Notes: generated by a model not told the origin, from the sequence alone. A DNA stretch of 64,000 nucleotides from Paenibacillus paridis (GCF_006345825.1 NZ_VCIX01000085.1:186001-250000), one strand, 5' to 3'. Positions 8,519 to 18,322 are shown, counted from the first letter of the stretch. Numbers and translations: made by a program.

Positions 8519-9274
8519 GTGGTTGCTTGGTTGAGCGATTGGTTGAGAGATATTATCGCAATCATTTTGCTGGCGGTGTTCGTTGAGCTGCTGCTCCCGA
8601 ACAAGGCGATGCAGCGTTACGCACGGCTCGTTGTCGGCTTGTTCATCTTGCTCACGATCCTATCTCCTATACTAAAGCTGATACAGAGCGATATCGGAGC
8701 AAAGCTTGAAGAAGGAATGAAGCAATGGAGCAAAACCGCTATGACGAGTGACGTGCAGATGACCAGCTTGAATCAGATTGCGAAAAATGCCGAAGCCCTA
8801 AGCGATAAGCGGGCGTTAGAAGCGGCAAAGCTGACGGAACGTACGCTTGAGGCAGCGATCCGCGAGGAACTGATCCAAAGCACCAAAGCTACCGTAAACG
8901 AAGTGGATGCGGTCCTGAAGTGGGTCACCGTATCGGGGAGACAAACGCCTTACATTAGCCAAATTACAGTTACTCTTGCATCTGTGCAAGACAAGCCGGA
9001 TGCTTCTGGAAAAGAAAGCGCGGTCGAGAGTGTGCAGCCGGTAATTGTTCAAATTGAGATCGAACCGTCGGCAAACGAAGCTTCAGCGCCTGGGCAAGGG
9101 AGCGCTTCTCCGGATTTTGAGGCGGAAAGCAGTGAGGAACGCCAGGGCGGGAAATGGACTGAGGCAGATCCAGCCACCGCTGGAGCCATCCGCAAAGCGA
9201 TTACCAGAAGCTGGAGTGTCGAAGCGGAACAAATTAGAGTAAGGCAGCCGGCACAGCAGCCGGTGAATAAATGA
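8519..9274 (+). CDS. spoIIIAF: stage III sporulation protein AF
   Basis: The 251-residue protein has two N-terminal membrane helices (IIAIILLAVFVELLLP and LVVGLFILLTILSPIL) with the family motif LLPNKAMQRYARLVVGLFIL, then a long soluble domain. The C-terminal part (about 170-215) is rich in Ser, Glu and Gly and looks disordered. It starts at GTG after GGGAGGAG. It is a membrane component of the SpoIIIA channel. Confidence 0.93.
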   Translation: MVAWLSDWLRDIIAIILLAVFVELLLPNKAMQRYARLVVGLFILLTILSPILKLIQSDIGAKLEEGMKQWSKTAMTSDVQMTSLNQIAKNAEALSDKRALEAAKLTERTLEAAIREELIQSTKATVNEVDAVLKWVTVSGRQTPYISQITVTLASVQDKPDASGKESAVESVQPVIVQIEIEPSANEASAPGQGSASPDFEAESSEERQGGKWTEADPATAGAIRKAITRSWSVEAEQIRVRQPAQQPVNK

Positions 9275-9305
9275 ACGTCGCGGACTGGAGAGGAGGTAAG
9301 GCGCG

Positions 9306-9938
9306 GTGGCCAAATGGCTGGAAGGCATAGAATCAGCGGTAGGCGGCGGTCCCAGCGGTCCGAAGCGAGTACGGACGCTGCGAATTCTGCTCATCGTTGG
9401 GGGGATTGGCGCGGCGCTAATGATTATGAATTCATTTTTAACCTATAAGCAAGTCGAACCTTCGGTGCAGGATCCGAATCCCCCGCCGCAGACGGAAGAG
9501 GCATGGAACCATTCGGATTCAGTATCAGGCTCATTATTTGCCGCCATTGAACATCCGTTAGAAACAAGGCTGAAAGAGATTTTGGAGAAAATTGTAGGAG
9601 TCGGAAGCGTGGACGTGCTCGTAACCGTTGATTCTACCGAAGAAGTTGTTGTGGAGCGAAACATGCAGGAATCGCAGCAGGTTACCGACGAGAACGATCC
9701 GAACGGGGGCAGGAGGCACATTACCTCCATTACCAAAGACGGACAGGTCGTCTTGTACGAAGTTTCGGGAGATCAGAAGCCGATCGTGACCAAAACGATT
9801 AATCCGCATATCCGCGGCATTCTAATCGTCGCTAAGGGGGCAGAGAATGCCACAGTCAGGCGTCTTATCGTCAATGCAGTTGAGAAGGGGATTAGCGTGC
9901 CGGTTAACCGGATATCCGTTGTGCCAAGCAAGCAATAA
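9306..9938 (+). CDS. spoIIIAG: stage III sporulation protein AG
   Basis: SpoIIIAG forms a large ring in the intermembrane space, related to type III secretion ring proteins. The 210 residues have one membrane helix (ILLIVGGIGAALMIMNSFL, about 29-47). The ring-building domain has GVGSVDVLVTVDSTEEVVVE and the conserved C-terminal PHIRGILIVAKGAENATVRR segment. It starts at GTG after GAGGAGG. Confidence 0.94.
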   Translation: MAKWLEGIESAVGGGPSGPKRVRTLRILLIVGGIGAALMIMNSFLTYKQVEPSVQDPNPPPQTEEAWNHSDSVSGSLFAAIEHPLETRLKEILEKIVGVGSVDVLVTVDSTEEVVVERNMQESQQVTDENDPNGGRRHITSITKDGQVVLYEVSGDQKPIVTKTINPHIRGILIVAKGAENATVRRLIVNAVEKGISVPVNRISVVPSKQ

Positions 9939-9971
9939 AATTCAAATTGAAACGTTGGGGAGGGTGTTCTC

Positions 9972-10589
9972 ATGAACACGAAAAGACAAACGGTATGGCT
10001 TGTATCGATGCTTAGCTTGATGGTGGTATTGTCGGCTTACTATTTATTTACGCAGGATGTGGATACGCCGGATGTGCTGACAGACGGGTCTCAAACGGAG
10101 CAGGCGGCACAAAACGCGACGGAAGCAGCTGCCAAAGATGATGGACTGGTCGTAAACGAAGTGGGGAAACCTGTTGACGGCGCTGTACTTAGCGAGGCCG
10201 ACCAGAAGGCTCTCGATTTGATTGAAGAGCAAGGGCTAGCGGCAGGAGGCGTGTTCAGCGAGCTGCTTGCGAAGCGGGAGATTAAGAATACAGAGGAAGA
10301 AAACCGCATATATGCAGCGATTAACGAAACAACGAAAAAACCGGAAGAAGCTTCTGCGGCTGTGGCTGAGCTAAGCTTGCTTGAGGAAAAAAACTCCAAG
10401 CTGACGGGCATGGAGTCCGAGCTTCTGAAGCAGTTTAAGGATGTTGTAATCGACGAGCAAAATGATAAGTTCGATGTCGTCGTCTCAACCGAGAAGCTTG
10501 AGAAAAAACAGGCAGCGGACATTATCAAAATGGTGATGAGCACGATGGATGTAGGAGCGGACCAAGTATCTGTTCGGTATATTCCTTAA
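9972..10589 (+). CDS. spoIIIAH: stage III sporulation protein AH
   Basis: SpoIIIAH has one transmembrane helix (residues about 8-25, VWLVSMLSLMVVLSAYYLF) and an extracytoplasmic domain that meets forespore SpoIIQ across the septum. The 205-residue length and C-terminal YscJ-like fold segment (DVVVSTEKLEKKQAADIIKM) fit the family. The linker after the helix is rich in Ala, Glu and Asp. A strong terminator follows, closing the operon. Confidence 0.94.
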   Translation: MNTKRQTVWLVSMLSLMVVLSAYYLFTQDVDTPDVLTDGSQTEQAAQNATEAAAKDDGLVVNEVGKPVDGAVLSEADQKALDLIEEQGLAAGGVFSELLAKREIKNTEEENRIYAAINETTKKPEEASAAVAELSLLEEKNSKLTGMESELLKQFKDVVIDEQNDKFDVVVSTEKLEKKQAADIIKMVMSTMDVGADQVSVRYIP

Positions 10590-10613
10590 GCGAAATAACC
10601 TTGAATGTAGCGG

Positions 10614-10665
10614 AAAGGCCCTGCTTCCACCAGCTTGTCAGCCGGTGGAAGCAGGGCCTTTTTTT
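10614..10665 (+). terminator. terminator of the spoIIIA operon
   Basis: An 18-bp stem (AAAGGCCCTGCTTCCACC and its complement) with a 12-base loop is followed by a run of T. Confidence 0.9.
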
Positions 10666-10696
10666 GTGATGCCGGCAAGCCTTGTTCAAAAAATGA

Positions 10697-10725
10697 TTCG
10701 TGTTCAGCCTTGTTTATGATATAAT
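10697..10725 (+). promoter_or_regulatory. likely sigma-A promoter for accB-accC
   Basis: TATAAT at 10720-10725 is preceded by TG at the extended -10 position. The -35 (TTCGTG at 17 bp spacing) is poor. It lies 107 bp before accB. Confidence 0.5.
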
Positions 10726-10831
10726 GTTAAACGTTATGTGAAAGAATTGTTTAGATTGGAATGGAAACCTTCTATAGTCACAAGCTATGGAGGCAATTTT
10801 GCTATCGCAAATTTAAGGAGTGAAAATATTC

Positions 10832-11323
10832 ATGTTCAAATTGAGCGAGATCAAAGAGTTGATCAAATTGGTCGATCAAACTTCCGTTCATGAGCTGGAA
10901 ATCGAAAACGAAGGGACTCGCCTGCTCATCCGCAAGCCTGGCAAAACAGAAGTGGTGAATGTGCAAGCGGCTCCAATTACGCATACATACGCGACTGCCC
11001 CTGTACAAGCCCAACCAGCTGCCCCGATTGCGGCGCCGCAAGCTGCGCAAGAAACAGCGCCAGCTCGCCCTTCAACGGATCATTTGCACCAAATCGTCTC
11101 ACCAATGGTAGGCACGTTCTACAGTTCACCGACGCCGGAAGCCTCAGCTTTTGTTAAAGTTGGAGACCGTGTAAATGACAAGAGCGTCGTTTGCATCCTT
11201 GAAGCCATGAAGCTGATGAACGAGCTCGAAGCTGAGGTTCGCGGTGAAATCGTGGAAATCTTGGTTTCGAACGGCCAACTGGTGGAGTATGGCCAGCCGT
11301 TGTTCCTTGTAAAGCCTGAATAA
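10832..11323 (+). CDS. accB: biotin carboxyl carrier protein of acetyl-CoA carboxylase
   Basis: AccB carries the biotin that shuttles CO2 in malonyl-CoA formation, the first step of fatty acid synthesis. The 163-residue protein has a helical N-terminal segment ([14 protein letters not shown]), an Ala/Pro-rich flexible linker (about 55-85) and the biotinyl domain with the lysine in [13 protein letters not shown] 10832 is preferred over GTG 10820, since the GTG overlaps the AAGGAG ribosome site. accC follows 52 bp later. Confidence 0.96.
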   Translation: MFKLSEIKELIKLVDQTSVHELEIENEGTRLLIRKPGKTEVVNVQAAPITHTYATAPVQAQPAAPIAAPQAAQETAPARPSTDHLHQIVSPMVGTFYSSPTPEASAFVKVGDRVNDKSVVCILEAMKLMNELEAEVRGEIVEILVSNGQLVEYGQPLFLVKPE

Positions 11324-11375
11324 GAAGTGAGTTAACGTCCGAACAGGGAAACTGTTGTTTGAAAGGGGTTCCTAC

Positions 11376-12731
11376 GTGAAATTTCACAAAATATTAATTG
11401 CAAACCGCGGAGAAATAGCGGTACGTATTATTCGCGCATGCCGCGAGCTTGGCATTAGCACCGTTGCTGTTTATTCGGAAGCAGACCGTGATTCACTTCA
11501 CGTGAAGCTGGCGGACGAAGCCTATTGCATCGGCCCAACTGCATCGAAAGACAGCTATTTAAACTTAACGAATATTATGAGCGTAGCTACAATAACGGAA
11601 TGCGACGCCATTCATCCCGGTTATGGCTTCCTAGCCGAGAATGCTGACTTCGCAGAAATTTGCGAGTCATGCAACATTACCTTTATCGGCCCATCGCCGG
11701 ATGCGATTAACCGAATGGGCGATAAAGCAGTGGCCAAGCTGACGATGAAATCGGCGGATGTGCCGATTATTCCTGGCTCTGACGGTCTTGTCGAGAACAT
11801 GGATGAAGCCTTGAGCGTTGCTCGTGAAATCGGATATCCCGTGATCATCAAAGCGACGGCAGGAGGCGGAGGCAAGGGCATTCGCATTGCCGATGACGAG
11901 ACGATGCTGATCGCCCAAATTACGACCGCGCAGCAGGAAGCTCAGAAGGCATTCGGCAATGCAGGCGTATATTTGGAAAAGTACTTAACCGGAATGAAGC
12001 ATGTGGAAATACAGATTATGGCCGACAAGCACGGCAATGCCGTTCATTTGTTCGAACGCGACTGCTCGGTTCAGCGCCGCCGCCAGAAATTGGTGGAGGA
12101 AGCTCCATGTTCGGTCTTGTCTCCAGAGCTTCGCGAACGGATGGGACAAGCAGCGGTTCGCGCTGCGCTTGCGGTTAACTACTCAGGCGCGGGCACGCTG
12201 GAATTTTTGCTTGGACAGGATGGGAACTTCTATTTTATGGAGATGAACACCCGTATCCAAGTAGAGCATCCCGTAACGGAAATGATCACGAATGTGGATC
12301 TCATTAAAGAAATGATTTCGGTCGCGGAAGGCAATCCGCTCTCTTTTGCGCAGAGCGACCTGAAAATAAACGGATGGTCCATTGAATGCCGAATCAACGC
12401 AGAGGACTCCGAGAGGAATTTCATGCCTTCCCCAGGTTTGATTCCCTTTTATCTAGCTCCAGGGGGCGCCGGTGTTCGCATCGATAGCGCGGTATATCCT
12501 GGTTATACGATTTCACCTCACTATGACTCCATGATTGCCAAGTTAATCGTTTGGGGAGCCACTCGTGAGGAAGCAATCGCAAGAATGAAGCGTGCATTGT
12601 CCGAGTTTGCCATTGAAGGCATTCGGACGACGATTCCTTTCCATTTGAAGCTGCTGAACCATCCCAAATTTGTGAGCGGAGACTTTGATATCAAGTTCCT
12701 TGAAGAGCATGATATTAACGCTCCGGAATGA
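11376..12731 (+). CDS. accC: biotin carboxylase subunit of acetyl-CoA carboxylase
   Basis: AccC carboxylates the biotin on AccB using ATP and bicarbonate. The 451 residues show the ATP-grasp fold: [20 protein letters not shown] at the N terminus, glycine-rich ATP loop [26 protein letters not shown], and [15 protein letters not shown] with catalytic Glu/Asn/Arg. GTG at 11376 gives the usual N terminus. An upstream TTG would add seven residues. It is co-transcribed with accB. Confidence 0.97.
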   Translation: MKFHKILIANRGEIAVRIIRACRELGISTVAVYSEADRDSLHVKLADEAYCIGPTASKDSYLNLTNIMSVATITECDAIHPGYGFLAENADFAEICESCNITFIGPSPDAINRMGDKAVAKLTMKSADVPIIPGSDGLVENMDEALSVAREIGYPVIIKATAGGGGKGIRIADDETMLIAQITTAQQEAQKAFGNAGVYLEKYLTGMKHVEIQIMADKHGNAVHLFERDCSVQRRRQKLVEEAPCSVLSPELRERMGQAAVRAALAVNYSGAGTLEFLLGQDGNFYFMEMNTRIQVEHPVTEMITNVDLIKEMISVAEGNPLSFAQSDLKINGWSIECRINAEDSERNFMPSPGLIPFYLAPGGAGVRIDSAVYPGYTISPHYDSMIAKLIVWGATREEAIARMKRALSEFAIEGIRTTIPFHLKLLNHPKFVSGDFDIKFLEEHDINAPE

Positions 12732-12764
12732 CAATACGACAATAATGTGAACAAGTAGTATCGT

Positions 12765-12793
12765 TTGTCATATTTCTTGGCGAATGTTATAGT
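12765..12793 (+). promoter_or_regulatory. sigma-A promoter for the Asp23-family gene
   Basis: TTGTCA and TATAGT are separated by exactly 17 bp, and TG precedes the -10 in the extended position. The gene starts 74 bp downstream. Confidence 0.7.
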
Positions 12794-12866
12794 ATATTAA
12801 CAAGATGCGGTTTATTGCTTGGCCTCGCGCCAGGTACGCGCAACTTTAAGGAGGTGTACAGCCATC

Positions 12867-13274
12867 ATGAGTACGATTGCTGCTGAGTATGAGAAAACGG
12901 ACATTGGCACCATTCAAATTGCACCTGAGGTTATTGAAGTTATCGCTGGATTAGCTACGATTGAAGTGGATGGAGTCGCTGGAATGAGCGGCGGATTTGC
13001 TGGAGGCATCGTTGAGCTTCTGGGTCGTAAAAATTTATCCAAAGGTGTTAAAGTTGAAGTGGGTCAGCGTGAAGCGGCGGTAGATGTTTCTATTATCGTT
13101 GAGTACGGGAATCGAATTCCTGAGATTGCTTCCGAGATTCAACGGAATGTGAAGCGTTCGATCGAGATGATGACGGGCCTTCACGTTGTTGAAGTGAACG
13201 TACATATTCACGATGTACATTTCAAGACGCCTGATAAACCGGAAGAAGAAGAGACTACCTACAGAGTTAAATAG
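12867..13274 (+). CDS. Asp23/Gls24 family envelope stress response protein
   Basis: The 135-residue protein belongs to the alkaline shock protein 23 family (YqhY in Bacillus, found after accBC). Visible traits are GTIQIAPEVIEVIAGLATIEVDGVAGM and VDVSIIVEYGNRIPEIASEIQ. ATG 12867 follows AAGGAGGTG; an earlier in-frame start at 12819 lacks such a site. B. subtilis YqhY is linked to acetyl-CoA carboxylase activity. The next two genes, AmaP-like and DUF2273, form its usual membrane-anchor set. Confidence 0.9.
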   Translation: MSTIAAEYEKTDIGTIQIAPEVIEVIAGLATIEVDGVAGMSGGFAGGIVELLGRKNLSKGVKVEVGQREAAVDVSIIVEYGNRIPEIASEIQRNVKRSIEMMTGLHVVEVNVHIHDVHFKTPDKPEEEETTYRVK

Positions 13275-13298
13275 AGATTTTTTAATTAAATTCCGTAC

Positions 13299-13343
13299 AA
13301 CCCCCTCGTGAATGGGCATGCCGCTCGGCGCAAGGGGGTTTTC
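13299..13343 (+). terminator. terminator after the Asp23-family gene
   Basis: AACCCCCT pairs with AGGGGGTT across about 24 bases and ends in a short T run. It overlaps the long-frame upstream extension of the next gene, supporting that gene's later start. Confidence 0.65.
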
Positions 13344-13371
13344 ATTCGGCTTGGCAGGAGGAGGCGCTACG

Positions 13372-13929
13372 TTGGTTAAGGTCGTGGACAAGCTGCTTTT
13401 GTTTTTATACAGCATCGTTATTGGATGTTTATCGGTATTTGTGCTATCTATAGGTTTTGGCTGGATATCCGAAGATCTTTTGAGCGATTTCGTAAGCGAT
13501 GCCTATCGCATAGATGCCATCAAAATTACGCTAGCCGTGACGGGTGTCATCCTATTTATCCTTAGCTTGAGGTTTTTCATCGTATCGCTTCATCGGGGTT
13601 CCGCATCTGCACCATCGATTGATCAAAGAACTGACTTTGGCGATATTCGCATCTCTCTTGAAACGATTGAAAACTTGGCCCTTAAGGCAGCGTCCCGTCA
13701 ACGCGGGGTGAAGGATCTTCGCGCACGCATTCGTGCTACCGACGCTGGGCTTGATATTGTCATTCGTGCCGTGGTGGACGGAGAAAGCTCCATTCCGGTT
13801 CTGACTGAGGAGATTCAGCGCGCCGTGAAGGAGCATGTTGAGGATATTGCCGGCATACCTGTCATGAACGTTGCGGTATATGTTGCGAACATCATTCAAT
13901 CGGGCACGTTCAAGAGTCGCGTGGAATAG
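13372..13929 (+). CDS. amaP: alkaline shock response membrane anchor protein AmaP
   Basis: AmaP anchors Asp23-type proteins to the membrane. The 185 residues begin with two hydrophobic segments (LLFLYSIVIGCLSVFVLSIG and IKITLAVTGVILFILSLRFF), then a cytoplasmic domain that itself resembles Asp23 (DIRISLETIENLALKAA, IPVLTEEIQRAVKEHVEDIA). TTG 13372 follows AGGAGGAGG and is downstream of the preceding terminator. The frame extends up to 13312, but that part is terminator sequence. Confidence 0.85.
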   Translation: MVKVVDKLLLFLYSIVIGCLSVFVLSIGFGWISEDLLSDFVSDAYRIDAIKITLAVTGVILFILSLRFFIVSLHRGSASAPSIDQRTDFGDIRISLETIENLALKAASRQRGVKDLRARIRATDAGLDIVIRAVVDGESSIPVLTEEIQRAVKEHVEDIAGIPVMNVAVYVANIIQSGTFKSRVE

Positions 13930-13943
13930 AGGTGGGTTTGCTG

Positions 13944-14174
13944 ATGTGGAGGGAGTTCTGGGCCGTCTATGGAAAGCGCGCCGCTGGCGCTGCGACAGGG
14001 CTGTTTTTTGGAATATTATATTTGTTTGTCGGTTTTTGGGACATGCTTTTTGTAGGGCTGCTTGTATCGATCGGTTATTGGATCGGTGTGCAGAAGGAAA
14101 CAAGCAACGGACCTATCTTTCCATGGCAGCGCCTTTGGTATTCGTTGTTAGAAAGATTTAGGCCGTTTAAATGA
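13944..14174 (+). CDS. DUF2273 small membrane protein
   Basis: This 76-residue protein has one long or two short hydrophobic segments (GLFFGILYLFVGFWDMLFVG, LLVSIGYWIGVQKE). DUF2273 proteins co-occur with AmaP and Asp23 in Gram-positive bacteria. ATG 13944 follows GAGGTGG. The stop is just ahead of a terminator. Exact function is unknown. Confidence 0.8.
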   Translation: MWREFWAVYGKRAAGAATGLFFGILYLFVGFWDMLFVGLLVSIGYWIGVQKETSNGPIFPWQRLWYSLLERFRPFK

Positions 14175-14250
14175 TCCTGTGGTCTCCTCCGTACTCCGGA
14201 TTTCGGAAAGCCGCTAATTCGTGGCAGGGAGGAGATCATAGGTTTTTTTT
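14175..14250 (+). terminator. terminator between the Asp23 cluster and nusB
   Basis: CCTGTGGTCTCCTCC pairs (with two G-U pairs) with GGAGGAGATCATAGG, enclosing a 38-base loop that holds a second small hairpin. Eight T follow. Confidence 0.75.
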
Positions 14251-14310
14251 GAAATATAGTGAGAAAAAGAAAAAACCATTTTATCGGCATAAAGCTGCCG
14301 TGGAGGTCAC

Positions 14311-14754
14311 ATGAAACGAAGATTAGCGAGAGAAATAGCAGTATCTAGTTTATATCAAATGGAAATGAACGAGGTAACGGCATCGGATGCAGTGGATATG
14401 CTGATGGACGAGCTGCGTCAAGAAAATGAAATTGGCGCTGACCCATCAGAGATTGGCAGCACGGATGAATTCGTACGCGAGCTTGTACTCGGCGTGATGG
14501 AGCATAAGCAAGCCATCGATGGCATGCTGATGCAGTTTTTGACAGGTTGGCACATCGATCGTTTGTCACGGGTAGACCGCCAAGTGTTAAGGCTCGCAAC
14601 CTATGAAATGGTATTCCGCGATGACGTTCCGCCCAAAGCGGCAATCAACGAAGCGATCGAGCTTGCAAAGCATTTTGGCACAGAGGAATCGGGCAAGTTT
14701 GTTAACGGCGTGCTGGGCAAGCTGTTATCCGAAATCGAAGAGCTCAAATCATAA
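14311..14754 (+). CDS. nusB: transcription antitermination factor NusB
   Basis: NusB binds NusE (S10) and boxA RNA in antitermination of rRNA operons. The 147-residue all-helical protein shows RRLAREIAVSSLYQME at its N terminus, DRLSRVDRQVLRLATYEM, and PPKAAINEAIELAKHFG with KFVNGVLGKL at its end. All are family signatures. It opens the nusB-folD-xseA-xseB-ispA series. Confidence 0.97.
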   Translation: MKRRLAREIAVSSLYQMEMNEVTASDAVDMLMDELRQENEIGADPSEIGSTDEFVRELVLGVMEHKQAIDGMLMQFLTGWHIDRLSRVDRQVLRLATYEMVFRDDVPPKAAINEAIELAKHFGTEESGKFVNGVLGKLLSEIEELKS

Positions 14755-14814
14755 TGAAATGATTTCATTGCAAAAACATTTTATAAAAGAAGAATGCTAA
14801 AGGAGACTGGAGCT

Positions 14815-15675
14815 ATGTGCGCACAAATCATTGAAGGAAAGAAAATATCCGACCTGATCCGAGAGGAAATGATTACGGAAACTGCAGCCTTAAAGGAAAA
14901 GGGCGTTGTTCCTGGTTTAGCCGTTGTACTTGTAGGTGAAGACCCTGCTTCGAAAGTGTATGTTGGCTCTAAGGAGAAGGCATGCCAGCAGCTCGGATTC
15001 TATTCTGAGGTTCACCGGCTTGCTGCTGATACAAGTGAAGCTGAATTGCTTGCTGTCATTGAGCGCTTGAACCAACAAACTTCTATTAACGGTATTCTAG
15101 TACAGCTGCCTCTTCCCAAGCATATTAACGAAAAGGCAGTTATCGATGCTATAAGCGTTGACAAAGACGTAGACGGGTTCCATCCGGAAAGCGTAGGCAA
15201 TCTGGTTATTGGCGATGATAGCTTGCTTCCTTGCACACCTGCCGGCGTCATCGAACTCATCAAACGCAGCGGCGTAGAGATTTCGGGCAAGCATGCCGTA
15301 GTCATCGGCAGAAGCAATATCGTAGGCAAACCTGTGGCCATGCTTTTGCTGCGTGAGAATGCGACGGTAACAGTATGTCATTCCCGTACGGCTAACATGG
15401 AAGAAATCGCAAAGCAAGCAGACATCTTGGTGGTTGCAATCGGCAAAGCCAAAGCCATTGACAGCAAATTCGTCAAGCCAGGCGCGATCGTTATCGACGT
15501 AGGCATTAACCGTTTGCCAGATGGCAAACTGGCAGGGGACGTTGATTTCGAAGATTGCTTGGATACTGCGGGTTACATTACGCCTGTCCCAGGCGGCGTT
15601 GGGCCGATGACGATTACATTGCTTATGAAAAATACGATTACAGCAGCAAAAAGGGCAAACGGAATCAAGGAGTGA
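14815..15675 (+). CDS. folD: bifunctional methylenetetrahydrofolate dehydrogenase/cyclohydrolase
   Basis: FolD interconverts 5,10-methylene- and 10-formyl-tetrahydrofolate. The 286 residues carry the signatures [14 protein letters not shown] (catalytic Lys of the YxxxK motif), [19 protein letters not shown] and the NADP site [18 protein letters not shown], ending with [14 protein letters not shown] 14815 follows AAAGGAG; the ATG at 14794 would add seven residues upstream of that site. Confidence 0.97.
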   Translation: MCAQIIEGKKISDLIREEMITETAALKEKGVVPGLAVVLVGEDPASKVYVGSKEKACQQLGFYSEVHRLAADTSEAELLAVIERLNQQTSINGILVQLPLPKHINEKAVIDAISVDKDVDGFHPESVGNLVIGDDSLLPCTPAGVIELIKRSGVEISGKHAVVIGRSNIVGKPVAMLLLRENATVTVCHSRTANMEEIAKQADILVVAIGKAKAIDSKFVKPGAIVIDVGINRLPDGKLAGDVDFEDCLDTAGYITPVPGGVGPMTITLLMKNTITAAKRANGIKE

Positions 15676-15682
15676 TGCAAGC

Positions 15683-17053
15683 ATGGCAGAACAGCCTCGG
15701 GTTTATTCCATAAAGGAACTTAATCGTTATATTAAGATGAAAATGGAGTCGGATCCGCTGCTGTCTGATATTATGCTGCGTGGTGAAATTTCGAATTTCA
15801 CCCATCATTCCAGCGGCCATATGTACTTTACGCTGAAAGATAGCGATAGCCGGATAAAATCGATCATGTTTGCCTCCTATAATCAAAGGCTCCCTTTTAT
15901 TCCAAAAGAGGGAACGAAGGTTATTGCAAGAGGCAATATTTCGGTTTACGAGCGTGACGGCAATTATCAGTTTTATGTCCAATCGATGCAGCCAGACGGC
16001 ATTGGCAGCCTATATCTTGCATTTGAACAGCTTAAGAGCAAGCTGGGCGCAGAAGGCTTGTTCTCGGATGCCCGCAAGCGTACGATTCCGCGTTTTCCCC
16101 GAGCGATAGGCGTTATCACATCGCCGACGGGTGCCGCGGTACGGGATATTATTATTACGCTGCAGCGGAGATATCCATTAATTCCTGTTTATATTTATCC
16201 CGTGCTTGTGCAAGGCAAGCAGGCTGCGCCTGATATTGTAAAAGCGATCGAAGCAATGAACCGTTTTGGCGAAGCGGACGTATTAATTGTAGGGCGCGGA
16301 GGCGGATCGCTGGAAGAGCTTTGGGCTTTCAACGAAGAAGCGGTCGCAAGAAGCATTGCTGCTTCAAGAATTCCCGTTATTAGCGCTGTGGGCCATGAGA
16401 CAGACTTTACGATCGCTGACTTCGCAGCCGATTTGAGAGCTGCGACGCCTACGGCCGCAGCTGAGCTGGCTGTTCCGAACATAGCGGAATTGCACCAGCA
16501 GCTCCAAAGGCAGCAGCAGCGGTTAATACAAGGCATCCGTTATCGCGTTCAGTCGGATAAGGATAAGCTGCAGCGGATTCGCCGCTCGCCGTTTTTTCTC
16601 TACCCGCGCAGATATTTATTGGATCAGGCAGAGCGGCTTGACCGCTTGACCGAGCAGCTCGAACAGCGAACGAAGCGGATAGCTGAGCGGGGGCATACGC
16701 GCCTCGCGAGGCTGCAGACAACGCTGGCCGGGCACAATCCAAGCGAGCGCGTAGCTTTTGCAGCCAAGAGATGGCAATCGGCAAGCAAACAGCTTGAGCA
16801 AGCGATGACTTTGGTATTGAAAGAGAAAAAACTCAGCCTGCATAGCACGATGAAGCAACTGGATGCGTTAAGCCCGCTTAAGGTCATGTCCAGAGGTTAC
16901 AGCCTAGTCTATGATAAGCAAGAGCAGCAGCTCATTAAATCGATTCGCGATGTAAAGCTGGGCGACATCGTTAAGGTCAAGGTGGCAGATGGTCAACTGG
17001 ACTGTCGTGTAGACTCATTGAGAGGAGATCAAATCGATGGCAGCAACAAATAA
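15683..17053 (+). CDS. xseA: exodeoxyribonuclease VII large subunit
   Basis: XseA forms the bidirectional single-strand exonuclease with XseB. The 456 residues have an N-terminal OB fold (YSIKELNRYIKMKMESDP, LRGEISNF), then the catalytic core with ITSPTGAAVRDII, DVLIVGRGGGSLEELWAFN and ISAVGHETDFTIADFAAD. A long coiled-coil lies around 270-370. The start follows AAGGAG within the end of folD, eight bases away. xseB overlaps its last 17 bases. Confidence 0.97.
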   Translation: MAEQPRVYSIKELNRYIKMKMESDPLLSDIMLRGEISNFTHHSSGHMYFTLKDSDSRIKSIMFASYNQRLPFIPKEGTKVIARGNISVYERDGNYQFYVQSMQPDGIGSLYLAFEQLKSKLGAEGLFSDARKRTIPRFPRAIGVITSPTGAAVRDIIITLQRRYPLIPVYIYPVLVQGKQAAPDIVKAIEAMNRFGEADVLIVGRGGGSLEELWAFNEEAVARSIAASRIPVISAVGHETDFTIADFAADLRAATPTAAAELAVPNIAELHQQLQRQQQRLIQGIRYRVQSDKDKLQRIRRSPFFLYPRRYLLDQAERLDRLTEQLEQRTKRIAERGHTRLARLQTTLAGHNPSERVAFAAKRWQSASKQLEQAMTLVLKEKKLSLHSTMKQLDALSPLKVMSRGYSLVYDKQEQQLIKSIRDVKLGDIVKVKVADGQLDCRVDSLRGDQIDGSNK

Positions 17054-17291
17054 CAGCGAACTTACTTTTGAAGAAGCGATGGAACGTCTCGATTCTATCG
17101 TATCTAGGCTTGAGAACGGAGATGTTCCACTTGAGACCGCCATTGAGCTGTTTCAAGAAGGTATGATCCTCTCCAAACTGTGTGGCGGAAAGCTTGAACA
17201 AGTCGAGCGCAAAATCGAGGTTTTGATTGAGACGGAACAGGGCTTCCAGAAAAAACCGTTTGCGGATGTAAACGAGGATAAAGGGGAATAA
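17037..17291 (+). CDS. xseB: exodeoxyribonuclease VII small subunit
   Basis: The 84-residue helical subunit has the conserved TFEEAMERLDSIVSRLENGD and LETAIELFQEGM segments. It overlaps xseA by 17 bp, suggesting translational coupling of the subunits. Confidence 0.96.
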   Translation: MAATNNSELTFEEAMERLDSIVSRLENGDVPLETAIELFQEGMILSKLCGGKLEQVERKIEVLIETEQGFQKKPFADVNEDKGE

Positions 17292-17293
17292 GC

Positions 17294-18205
17294 TTGAACG
17301 AGAGGCCATCCATAAAAGCGTATTTAACGCAATGCGCGGAGCAGATCGAAGCTTCGCTTAAACAATCTGTGCCATCTGCATGGGACGTTCCTGAGAGGCT
17401 GCGCGAGGCGATGCAGTATTCCCTTGAAGCAGGCGGCAAACGCCTCAGACCTGCCCTTGTTTTAACTGCTGCGGAGGCTATTAGGGGACAAATTTCACTT
17501 GATGCGGCTATTCCCGTTGCCAGTGCTGTTGAATTTATTCATACTTACTCTCTGATTCATGATGATTTGCCGGCTATGGACGATGATGATTTCCGAAGAG
17601 GAAAGCCCACCAATCATAAAGTATTTGGCGAAGCTATGGCGATTTTAGCCGGCGATGCGCTGCTGACGCATGCTTTCCATCTTGTGTCTCAAGCCTCGCG
17701 GCAAGGCGGAATTGCGGCAGAAGTCGCGCTTGCTATCGTAGAGGATCTGGCCAAGTTAGCCGGAGCTCCGGGGATGGTTGGCGGTCAAGTAGCGGATATG
17801 CTTGGCGAGCAAGGCATTACTTCCATTGCAGAGCTGGAGTATATCCATCTTCACAAAACAAGTGACCTGATCGTATTCTCGGTAACGGCAGGGGGACGTA
17901 TCGGAGGCGCGACTGCTAAGCAGCTTGAGCTGCTTGCCCGGTATGGCAGAAACATCGGACTTGCCTTTCAAATTCAGGATGATATTCTCGACTTAATCGG
18001 CGACGAGAAGAAGCTTGGCAAGAAAACGAATAGTGATGTTGAGCAAAATAAAGTAACCTATCCGTTCCTGATCGGAATAGAAGAGAGCAAAGCTCAGGTT
18101 GAGCGTCTAACCCAAGAAGCGAAGTCTGCTGTTCTTGAAGCAGAGCTGGCAGCGCCGGAACGGCTGCTCGAAATTGCGGATTATCTTGTTCAGCGCGACC
18201 ATTGA
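17294..18205 (+). CDS. ispA: farnesyl (short-chain polyprenyl) diphosphate synthase
   Basis: This enzyme condenses isopentenyl diphosphate with allylic diphosphates to make C15 (possibly C20) chains. The 303 residues have both aspartate-rich motifs, HDDLPAMDDDDFRRG and FQIQDDILD, plus GGKRLRPALVL. The residues before the first motif (VEFIHTYSLI) fit a farnesyl-type product, but chain length cannot be fixed from sequence alone. TTG start two bases after xseB. Confidence 0.94.
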   Translation: MNERPSIKAYLTQCAEQIEASLKQSVPSAWDVPERLREAMQYSLEAGGKRLRPALVLTAAEAIRGQISLDAAIPVASAVEFIHTYSLIHDDLPAMDDDDFRRGKPTNHKVFGEAMAILAGDALLTHAFHLVSQASRQGGIAAEVALAIVEDLAKLAGAPGMVGGQVADMLGEQGITSIAELEYIHLHKTSDLIVFSVTAGGRIGGATAKQLELLARYGRNIGLAFQIQDDILDLIGDEKKLGKKTNSDVEQNKVTYPFLIGIEESKAQVERLTQEAKSAVLEAELAAPERLLEIADYLVQRDH

Positions 18206-18229
18206 GACAACATGCTTTTTCCATTTTGG

Positions 18230-18258
18230 TTGGGAAAAAAATCGCAGTATGCTATAAT
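18230..18258 (+). promoter_or_regulatory. sigma-A promoter for dxs
   Basis: TTGGGA (-35) and TATAAT (-10) are 17 bp apart with an extended TGC before the -10. Transcription would start near 18265, which leaves an upstream ATG at 18272 without a ribosome site and supports the GTG at 18323. Confidence 0.75.
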
Positions 18259-18322
18259 AGGTAAAATGTAGATGTACATGGGACGGCAGTTAGAGGCTGT
18301 CCGCGAAAGCGAGGAAAGCAAC